DNA of 16,620 nucleotides from Roseburia sp. (lineage in GTDB: Bacteria > Bacillota_A > Clostridia > Lachnospirales > Lachnospiraceae): positions 1 through 16,620 of the forward strand of contig DXQT01000049.1 of the NCBI GenBank assembly GCA_019411365.1. Direction: 5' to 3'. The notes below the pieces were generated by a model. The model saw only the letters and a list, made by a program, of their open reading frames with translations. It did no database searches and was not told the origin of the DNA. This document shows, piece after piece, positions 7,708 through 15,300 of this stretch. Made by a program: the position numbers and the translations under genes. Position 1 is the stretch's first letter; each line of letters begins with the position of its first letter.

Positions 7708-8366
7708 GAATACCGCTGATCACAAAATATTTAGAAGAGAAGAATATGGAGTATCAGAATGCCCTGCTTGAAAAGCAGGTGCAGGAGGTACAAAATATCT
7801 ATCTTACCATGCGCGGCTGGCGGCATGATTATCACAATCACCTGCAGGCAATGAAAGCGTATGTCAAGATGGGAGAATATGACAGGTTAGAGGAATATTT
7901 AGGACTGCTGGAGCAGGACTTAGATCACGTCAATCAGCTGATTGAGACTGGAAATGTCAATTTGGATGCTATTTTAAATTCGAAAATATCCTTAGCACAG
8001 AAAAACGGAATTGAGATCGACTATCAGGCAAAATGTTCGGAAACACTTGCTGTCAGTGATATTGACCTCTGTGCTCTGATCGGAAACCTGTTAGACAATG
8101 CAGTGGAGTCCTGTGAGAAACTGACCACGGAAAAACCGTTTATCCGCCTTTATATCGGAGTACTCAAAAAACAGCTTTACATTTCGGTGTCGAACGCGAC
8201 AAATGAGACAGTGCGCAAGATGGATTCGGGGTACATCAGTAAAAAACGGGGAAATCACGGGCATGGATTAAAACGGATCAATCTGGTGGTTGAAAAGTAT
8301 GGCGGGTACATTAACAGACAGAATGAGCCGGGGGTGTTTGTGACGGAGATTATGCTGCCGCTGTAA
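7704..8366 (+). CDS. Short soluble GHKL-type sensor histidine kinase
   Basis: This kinase of 220 residues is the predicted partner of the preceding LytTR regulator. ATG 7704 overlaps its TGA by 4 bp (ATGA), with GGGG about 13 nt upstream inside the upstream gene; a GTG at 7695 is an alternative. Residues about 10-35 look like a coiled coil. The H-box is WRHDYHNHL with H41, the form typical of AgrC/GHKL kinases. The N-box is LIGNLLDNAVESC (N128, N132), and the G-region is HGHGLKRI (185-192). It ends in a normal VFVTEIMLPL. Relatives usually carry an N-terminal membrane domain of about 200 residues; here there is none, and the start is locked by the overlap. It may be a cytoplasmic sensor, or receive input from a separate membrane protein. 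Confidence 0.92.
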   Translation: MRIPLITKYLEEKNMEYQNALLEKQVQEVQNIYLTMRGWRHDYHNHLQAMKAYVKMGEYDRLEEYLGLLEQDLDHVNQLIETGNVNLDAILNSKISLAQKNGIEIDYQAKCSETLAVSDIDLCALIGNLLDNAVESCEKLTTEKPFIRLYIGVLKKQLYISVSNATNETVRKMDSGYISKKRGNHGHGLKRINLVVEKYGGYINRQNEPGVFVTEIMLPL

Positions 8367-8390
8367 AAGTTTTCGGAAAAAGCTGGTGGG

Positions 8391-8446
8391 AAAAGGTGTG
8401 GCCGTCAGGTTGTGGTGGCAGACCGGTGTGTCAGCCACACCTTTTT
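8391..8446 (+). terminator. First of two tandem terminators, with alternative stems
   Basis: AAAAGGTGTGGC (8391-8402) is perfectly complementary to GCCACACCTTTT (8434-8445), a 12-bp stem with a 31-nt loop. A second, compact hairpin uses GGTGTG (8425-8430), loop TCAGC and CACACC (8436-8441), followed by TTTTT (8442-8446). The two compete for the same right arm. Either would stop transcription of the regulator/kinase unit. Confidence 0.75.
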
Positions 8447-8479
8447 ATTCCAGCCTTTTGTATATTGGCGATACCGTTG

Positions 8480-8511
8480 GTGCACGGAAGATGACCTTCC
8501 GTGCACTTTTT
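8480..8511 (+). terminator. Second tandem Rho-independent terminator
   Basis: GTGCACGGAAG (8480-8490) pairs perfectly with CTTCCGTGCAC (8496-8506) around the loop ATGAC, followed by TTTTT (8507-8511). It is a classic strong terminator, 34 nt after the first one. It isolates the two-component unit from the exporter operon, unless an exporter promoter lies upstream and this acts as an attenuator. Confidence 0.9.
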
Positions 8512-8538
8512 GTGTGAAAGTTCAAAAAGCTGATAGAG

Positions 8539-8561
8539 TATAGACATAGAAGTGATATCAC
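8539..8561 (+). promoter_or_regulatory. -10 candidate plus 10-bp palindrome ahead of exporter operon
   Basis: TATAGA (8539-8544) is a plausible -10 without a convincing -35 at standard spacing. Eight bases further on, GTGATATCAC (8552-8561) is a perfect palindrome that would overlap the transcription start. A weak -35 suggests an activator-dependent promoter, and the palindrome could be an operator. The ribosome binding site GAGGAG is at 8581-8586. Confidence 0.35.
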
Positions 8562-8595
8562 ACCACCACACCCAAAACGAGAGGAGCCACACAAC

Positions 8596-10452
8596 ATGAA
8601 CCAACCGAAAACTTACACCGCCGCATCCAACCAGCGCTACATCCTCCGCGAACTATGGCACTACGACAGATCCACCATCTTCTATGCTCTCGCCGAGATC
8701 ATCACCCAGATCGGCAAAGGCTTCGGCACCATACTGATCCCATCCATGATCGTAGCGTTTTTAGAGCAGTACCAAAAAGGCATGATCACCCAGGAAACAC
8801 TGCCCGGAGTAGTCGCAAAACTGGTAACATTTTTTGTCGGATACAGCATCTGGTGCATCATAACCGGATATCTGAAACGGAGAAACCAGTTCCAGTATGT
8901 AAAATTCCGCTGCGGCACAATGATTGAATGCACCTATCAGAAATATATGTCACTCGACTATGTGCAGTGCGAGGACGAAAAAGTCCAGCAGCTTTTAAAG
9001 AAAGCGGGAGAGGCAGTCAGCGGAAACTACCGGGGCATCGAGGGTGTGCTTCATTACGACGTCGAACTCTTAAAGGAAGCCGGGGCATTGATCCTGTACG
9101 CATCCCTGATCTCCGGTGTATCGGCATGGCTGGTCGTGCTTTTGGTTATCATTTCACTGGTCCAGATCTTAAGCTATAAACTGGCAAATAATTACGAATT
9201 AAAACACCGTGATGCAAAGGCGAAACTTACAGTGACACAGGACTATCTGGACCGTCAGGCATATGCAGTGGAAAACGGAAAAGATATAAGGCTTTACCAG
9301 ATGAAAGAATGGTTAAGCGGACATTACCGTGCTGCAAACAAAAAATACCAGGCACTGCTGGCAAAAGAAAAGGCATGTTATTTTGCGGATGATCTCTTTG
9401 GGCTGCTGCTGCAGCTTGGCAGGGATGTGGTCTGTTACGGCTATCTGATCGGACAGCTGATGCAGGGAATGTCCATCGCACGTTTTGTGCTTTATATCGG
9501 GATCGTCAGTGGATTTTCCACCTATTTTTCGGAACTTACGATGATGATCAGCCAGATTTCATCCTGCTTAAAGCCGGTCGGACAGATGCAGGAATTTACA
9601 GAGTTAGAGAATGTATATCACCATGGCGAGGGAGTCCGGTTAAAGGATGAAAAGGAGGCAGTGGAAGTCGAATTTTCACATGTCAGTTTTTCCTATCCGG
9701 GCACAGACCATAAGATATTAGATGATGTGAACTTTCGCATTAAAAAAGGCGGAAAGATGGCGTTAGTCGGCATCAACGGCGCCGGAAAATCAACGATTGT
9801 CAAACTGCTCTGCGGTTTTTATATGCCGGATGAGGGACACATTTACATTAACGGAACGGATCTTGCCACGATGGATCTTGATGTGTGGTACCGGTCGCTT
9901 GCAGCAGTCTTTCAGGATGCATTTACCTATTCCTTTTCCATTGCGGACAATGTAACATGCAGCATGGGAGAGGACTATGATGCGGAAAAATGCAGGGAGG
10001 CATTAAAGGATGCCGGCCTCTGGGAGAAAATACAAAAACTTCCACAGAAAGAGAACACATTTATCGGAAAAGAGGTAAGTGAGGATGGCATCCATCTTTC
10101 CGGCGGGGAGACACAGAAACTGATGCTTGCGCGTGCGCTCTATAAAGGATGTGCACTGTTGCTTTTGGATGAGCCGACCGCAGCATTAGATGCGATCGCA
10201 GAAAATGAGATGTATGAGAAATACAATGAAATGCTGACTGGAAAAACGGCACTGTTTATCTCACACCGTCTGGCATCGACGCGGTTCTGTGACCATATTT
10301 TGTTCCTGGAAAGCGGAAAGATCACAGAGGAGGGAACCCATGAGGAATTGATGCAGAAAAATGGCGGATACGCCGAAATGTTCCTGGTACAGAGCAGATA
10401 TTACAAAGAGGAAGGGGCACAGTCACATGAAGAAGATATGGCAGGAATTTAA
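8596..10452 (+). CDS. ABC exporter half-transporter (TMD-NBD fusion), first subunit
   Basis: This is a predicted membrane exporter subunit of 618 residues. GAGGAG lies 9 nt before the ATG. The N-terminal membrane domain (about 25-330) contains five or six hydrophobic segments, near 28-55, 73-92, 162-195, 268-288 and 295-320, with an IRLYQMKEWL coupling element (231-240). The nucleotide-binding domain (about 355-605) has Walker A GINGAGKST (392-400), Q-loop VFQD (Q440), signature LSGGETQ (501-507), Walker B LLLLDE with catalytic E526, and switch H557. The next gene overlaps it by 26 bp and encodes a similar half, so a heterodimer is expected. Direction (export) follows from the fused architecture; the substrate (peptide, lipid or drug) is unknown. 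The first 50 codons are unusually C-rich compared with the rest. Confidence 0.93.
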   Translation: MNQPKTYTAASNQRYILRELWHYDRSTIFYALAEIITQIGKGFGTILIPSMIVAFLEQYQKGMITQETLPGVVAKLVTFFVGYSIWCIITGYLKRRNQFQYVKFRCGTMIECTYQKYMSLDYVQCEDEKVQQLLKKAGEAVSGNYRGIEGVLHYDVELLKEAGALILYASLISGVSAWLVVLLVIISLVQILSYKLANNYELKHRDAKAKLTVTQDYLDRQAYAVENGKDIRLYQMKEWLSGHYRAANKKYQALLAKEKACYFADDLFGLLLQLGRDVVCYGYLIGQLMQGMSIARFVLYIGIVSGFSTYFSELTMMISQISSCLKPVGQMQEFTELENVYHHGEGVRLKDEKEAVEVEFSHVSFSYPGTDHKILDDVNFRIKKGGKMALVGINGAGKSTIVKLLCGFYMPDEGHIYINGTDLATMDLDVWYRSLAAVFQDAFTYSFSIADNVTCSMGEDYDAEKCREALKDAGLWEKIQKLPQKENTFIGKEVSEDGIHLSGGETQKLMLARALYKGCALLLLDEPTAALDAIAENEMYEKYNEMLTGKTALFISHRLASTRFCDHILFLESGKITEEGTHEELMQKNGGYAEMFLVQSRYYKEEGAQSHEEDMAGI

Positions 10453-12241
10453 AAGTTTTATAAAGATGATCAGCAAAGGGAAAAAAGATGTGGCTGTTGT
10501 CATGGCAGCCGGCGGATTTATGAAGGCATCCATTCCGTTTCTGGTATTTTATTTTTCGGCACAGATTTTAAACAATGCGATCGAAGGGGATTATGAGGCA
10601 TGTGTGAAAAGCGTGGCAGCACTTTTACTGTCGCAGTTTGTCTGTGAACTGGTGAACCGGTTCTGCCAGAAACGGATCGAAGTGCTCGGAGAGAGCTGCC
10701 AGCAGATCATAAGACAGCAGATGGCAGACAAGGCATTTGAACTGCAGTATGAAAAATTTGAAAAACAGGAAACACTTGACTCATTAAGGCGCGCAAAACT
10801 TACGGCAGGCGGAAATGGGGACATCAAAGACCAGGTGGATACCTGTTACCAGATCTTTGTACAGTTTTTTTCCATGTGTTATTCGGTCGTATTTTTTCTT
10901 CTGCTGTTGCTGAAAATCGATGCCGAACAGAAAAAAACATTTTTTGTCTCCTATGGATCAACGCTGCTTTTGATTGGCTTATATGCAGTTGTTGTAATTG
11001 TGAATTTATATCTTGGAAAAATACTCAGCGCGAAACAGTATGAATTTATACATGCAAATGACCACTATAATGCACTGGGCGGCTATCTGGCCGGGATCAT
11101 GACAGATGAAAGAAATAGCAAAGATATCAGACTTTATGACCTGTCAAAACTCTTTTTGGGGAAATTCAGACAGATGGTGGAGGGCTATAGTATTTATTTA
11201 CAGATGGGAAAAGTAAATGGAAAATACAGGGGAATGATTGAGGGCATCAACCAGTTTGCAGCAGGCGCTGCATATCTGCTGGCAGGCATGAAAGCATTAA
11301 ACGGGATGATCGATATCGGAAATGTCATCTTATATGCAGGTGTCATCTCACAGACCGTGAACTGTATTACGGAATTTGGTTCACAGGTCATTTCCTTTCA
11401 ATTTTGTGCGGAATATTTAAGCGTTTTTGATAAATTTATACAAAGTCCGGCAATGGCTTACGATGGTACATTGCCGATCGAAAAGCGGGATGACGGACAA
11501 TATGAATTTGAATTTCATGATGTAAGTTTTGCTTACCCGGACTGTGGGACACAGGTGTTAAGCCATGTCAGCTTAAAATTTAATATTGGGGAAAAAATGG
11601 CGTTAGTCGGACAAAACGGTGCAGGAAAAACGACATTGATCAAATTGCTCTGCCGTCTCTATGAGCCGACGGAGGGTACGATCACGTTAAACGGCATCGA
11701 TATCTGGAAATATAACTATGAGGAATATACGAGAGCATTTTCCGTTGTCTTTCAGGACTTTGCAATGTTTTCCTTGCCGGTCGGCGAAAATATCGCTGCA
11801 AGCAGCAAAGTGGATGAAGAGAGGGCATGGGAGGTGTTAGAGGAAGTTGAGCTGGCAGAACGTGTGAGAAAGATGAAAGACAGTTTAAAGACACAGCTTT
11901 ATAACAACAACGGTGCGGGCGTCGACGTCTCCGGCGGCGAGGCACAGCGGCTCGCAATCGCACGCGCACTCTATAAGGACGCGCCGTTTGTGATCTTAGA
12001 CGAGCCGACCGCAGCTTTAGATCCGATCGCCGAGGCGCAGATCTATGAGAACTTTAATGAGATGGTACGCAATAAAACTGCAATTTATATTTCCCACCGC
12101 ATGAGTAGCTGTAAATTCTGCGACCGGATTGTAGTGCTGGATGCCGGAAACATTGCTGAGATGGGAACGCATGACACATTGTTAGCGGAAAATGGAATCT
12201 ACGCCAGACTTTATCAGACACAGGCACAGTATTACGCGTAA
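10427..12241 (+). CDS. ABC exporter half-transporter, second subunit
   Basis: Partner of the preceding half-transporter, 604 residues. ATG 10427, with GAGGAAGGGG at 10409-10418, lies inside the end of the first gene, giving a 26-bp overlap and translational coupling. Hydrophobic segments in the membrane domain lie near residues 21-45, 62-76, 141-163, 172-198, 275-290 and 297-312. The IRLYDLSKLFL element (234-244) matches the same site in the first subunit. Nucleotide-binding motifs: Walker A GQNGAGKTT (395-403), Q443, signature VSGGEAQ (501-507), Walker B FVILDE with E526, and H557. Key positions coincide in number with the first subunit, so the pair probably arose by duplication. Both ATP sites look complete, unlike heterodimers with one degenerate site. 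No peptide precursor, immunity or biosynthesis gene was found beside them. Confidence 0.93.
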   Translation: MKKIWQEFKSFIKMISKGKKDVAVVMAAGGFMKASIPFLVFYFSAQILNNAIEGDYEACVKSVAALLLSQFVCELVNRFCQKRIEVLGESCQQIIRQQMADKAFELQYEKFEKQETLDSLRRAKLTAGGNGDIKDQVDTCYQIFVQFFSMCYSVVFFLLLLLKIDAEQKKTFFVSYGSTLLLIGLYAVVVIVNLYLGKILSAKQYEFIHANDHYNALGGYLAGIMTDERNSKDIRLYDLSKLFLGKFRQMVEGYSIYLQMGKVNGKYRGMIEGINQFAAGAAYLLAGMKALNGMIDIGNVILYAGVISQTVNCITEFGSQVISFQFCAEYLSVFDKFIQSPAMAYDGTLPIEKRDDGQYEFEFHDVSFAYPDCGTQVLSHVSLKFNIGEKMALVGQNGAGKTTLIKLLCRLYEPTEGTITLNGIDIWKYNYEEYTRAFSVVFQDFAMFSLPVGENIAASSKVDEERAWEVLEEVELAERVRKMKDSLKTQLYNNNGAGVDVSGGEAQRLAIARALYKDAPFVILDEPTAALDPIAEAQIYENFNEMVRNKTAIYISHRMSSCKFCDRIVVLDAGNIAEMGTHDTLLAENGIYARLYQTQAQYYA

Positions 12242-12308
12242 AAACCATTGAAAAAAATCTTAATATTTGCTTAAAATCCCTTATAAACTATATTCAGATG
12301 GAAAATTG

Positions 12309-12317
12309 TGCTACAAT
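12309..12317 (+). promoter_or_regulatory. Extended -10 promoter of the surface-protein gene
   Basis: TG-C-TACAAT forms an extended -10 element, which can work without a strong -35. A second possibility upstream is TTGCTT (12268-12273) with TATATT 16 bp later (12290-12295). Transcription from the extended -10 would begin near 12324, giving a 60-nt leader. There is no terminator after the exporter operon, so read-through from it is also possible. Confidence 0.45.
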
Positions 12318-12326
12318 ACCAATGAT

Positions 12327-12350
12327 GGGCAGGTTTGGCAAAAACTGCCC
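12327..12350 (+). promoter_or_regulatory. Hairpin at the 5' end of the surface-protein mRNA
   Basis: GGGCAG (12327-12332) pairs with CTGCCC (12345-12350); with one bulged G the stem extends by three T-A pairs. It is followed by AAAAGAG, not a T-run, so it is not a terminator. If transcription begins at the extended -10, the hairpin sits almost at the 5' end and may stabilise the message. The ribosome binding site GGGAGG (12372-12377) is left free. Confidence 0.4.
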
Positions 12351-12386
12351 AAAAGAGAAAAATAAGAGGATGGGAGGCAAAATGTT

Positions 12387-15300
12387 ATGATAAAAAAGAG
12401 ACTGGAATGGTTAAAGCGCGGTCTGTGTATCACATTAGCAGGCGCTATGATCATCTGTTCCGATACCATGGCATTTGCAGCAGATGCGGCAAACGGGCAG
12501 GTCGTGGAACAGACGGATGCCACAGAAAATGAGACTGGGGTTTTGACGGATGCTCAGTCAGACCAGACCGGAGAAAATGGTGAACAGGAGTATCCGTCCG
12601 GGGTAACAGGACAGACTGAAGCCGGCGAGGCAGCCGAAGCCGGCGAAACGACAGAAACAACGGAAGTAACCGAAAATACCGAGAATACCGAGGTGACGGA
12701 AACTACCGAAGTGACGGAAACTACCGAAGAGACGGAAACTACCGAAGTGACGGAAACTACCGAAGTGACAGATCCTACGGAAACCACTGAGGTTACCGAA
12801 GAGACGGAAACAACGGAAGATACCGAGATTAAGGAAGCGACTGCAAATGGAGTCATCATAAGCAAAAAAGATAAATATGCAGTTGTCAGCGCGGGAGAAA
12901 CAGTGACGCTTCCGGGATATTCGTTTGAGACAACGGGAGATGATGAGCCGGAGGTTGAGTGGCTGATCGATGATAACAGTATCGCAACACTTACTACGTC
13001 AAAAGTAGATGGAAAGCTTACAGGAGAGGTAAAGACATTAGCAGCAGGTGTTGCTGTCCTTACACTTCAGGTAAAAGATACACCGGCTGATAAAGATAAT
13101 TATTATATTGTCGTAAAACCGAAAAATGCGCCGTCAAGCTGTACGGCGGATACGACATATAATACAGTAAGTTTAGGCTGGTCAAAAACAGCAGATGCAG
13201 ACGGCTATACCATCACACGAAAAGTGGAAGGCTCAGATACAGAGCAGACGATCGCACATGTGGATGGTACTGATACGGTGTCGTATAAAGATACGGCAGC
13301 ACAGACCGGAATCAGCTATATTTATCATGTATATGCCTATACAAAATATACGGACAACGGACAGACGGATTATGCCAATACGGATACCTATGCATCCGTA
13401 AAAGCAACACCACAGCTTGGAAAAGCAGCAATGACATCTGTTACAGCGGAAGGTTACAGCAGCCTGACACTAAAATGGGAAAAAGTGGATGGTGCAACCG
13501 GATATATCGTATATCGTTCCACAGATAAATCAAAAGTGGACACACAGCTCACGGATATCACGAACGGTGCAGTAAGTTATGTGGATGCCGCACTGACAGC
13601 CGGAACGACCTACTATTATAAAGTACAGCCATATCGTGTGGTAAACGGCAAAAAGGTTTTTGGTGATGCGTCTGGCATTCTCTCCGGCAAACCGCTTCCT
13701 TCAGCGACAAGACTGAACGCAGAATCGGCCGGATATAAAGAAGTAAAACTGGCATGGAGTGCCGTGGATGGTGTGACGGGTTATGAGGTTTACAGAAAAA
13801 CATCATCCTCTTATAAAAAGATTGCAACTGTAACAAATGGAAAGACAAGTTACAGCGATACAAAAGTAACAGCAGGTACTGCTTATACATACAAAGTAAG
13901 AGCATATAAAACGGTAAATGGAAGTCAGGTATATGGAGATTATTCCAACGAGGCATCGGCAACCCCTGCTTTAGAGGCACCACAGATTACAGTTAGAAAT
14001 GCGTCTTACAACAGTGTGACGATCACATGGAATCAGATCAGCGGTGCACATGGCTATAAAGTATATCGTTCTACGAAAAAGGACAGCGGCTATAGAGCTG
14101 TTAAGACAGTCAATGATAAAACGACGATTACCTGTACAGATAAAAAATTGTCGGTAGGAACGAAGTATTATTATAAAGTCTGTGCATTCCGTACAGTCGG
14201 GGATAAGAATGTAGCAGGGAACTATTCGGATGTGCAGTCGATCAAGGCAGCACCGGAAGCAGTAACATTAAAATCAGAAGCAGCAGGTGCAACGGCGATC
14301 AAACTGACATGGAATAAAGTGAACATGCCATCCACAGGTGGCGGATATGCAGTATATCAGGTTGTAAACGGAGCAGATCAGCTGGTAAAAAGATGCAGTA
14401 CAAAGAGTACTTCTTATACAGTGACAGGACTTACACCGGGTCAGAAATATACATTTAAAATCGTATCTTTTGCAAAAGATAAAAATGGCAAAAGGGCATA
14501 TGGTGGAACTTCCAATGAACTTACTGCAACACCGAAACTTCTTCCGGTAACGATCGACACGATCAAATCAGGCAAATACAACAGCGTCGTATTGAGCTGG
14601 AATGTTACTTCCGCAGGGGATGAGGACGGATATATTGTTTACCGTGCAGCTTCTAAAAAAGGAAGTTATAAGCAGATCGGAACCGTAAAAAGAAAGAGCG
14701 GAGCCATGACCGGATCTTATACAGATAAAAACGTTAAGATCGGAAAGAAGTATTATTATAAAGTAGTAACTTACAAAAACATTTCGGGCGGTAAAATGCT
14801 CCGTTCCGCTTATTCAGGTGTAAAAGGCATTACAGCCGCACCGAGTATCACAACGGTTAAAGTGAAATCGGCAGGAAATGAAAGACTGAAAATTACATGG
14901 AAAAAGGTAAAAGCATCCAAAAACCGTTATGTAAAGGGATATGCGATCTACCGCAGCACTTCCGAAAATGGAAAATACAGAAAAATTAAGACGATCAATA
15001 AGGGAACAACAACTTCGTATGTGGATAAGGGACTTGTAACCGGTAATACCTATTATTATAAAGTTCGTACTTTCTGTACGTCCGGTGGAAAGAAAATCTA
15101 CAGTGATTATTCCGATCCGGCATCCATGCAGGTACTTCCGGGAAAACCTTCCATCCAGGTAGTTGCAGCAAATTATAACACCATTACGGTCTCCTGGAAG
15201 AAAGTAGAAGGGTGTGATGGATATCGTGTATATCGTGCAACAGAGAAAGATGGAAAATATAAACCAGTCAAAACCTGTTCTTCCGTTAATACGCTTTCTT

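Noticed and set aside
8473..8525. Possible LytTR direct-repeat sites (ACCGTTGGT at 8473 and AAAGTTCAA at 8517)
   Set aside because: They are 44 bp apart instead of about 21-22 bp, the middle position has no match, and the first lies beside a terminator stem. Chance is the simpler explanation.
8367..8595. Search for an autoinducing-peptide gene between the kinase and the exporter
   Set aside because: The only ATG-initiated frame seen is eight codons inside a terminator; no small peptide gene with a ribosome site is present.
12554..12865. 103-codon open frame on the minus strand rich in S-V-V-S
   Set aside because: It is the antisense shadow of the Thr/Glu tandem repeats; it has no ribosome site and its composition mirrors the repeat exactly.
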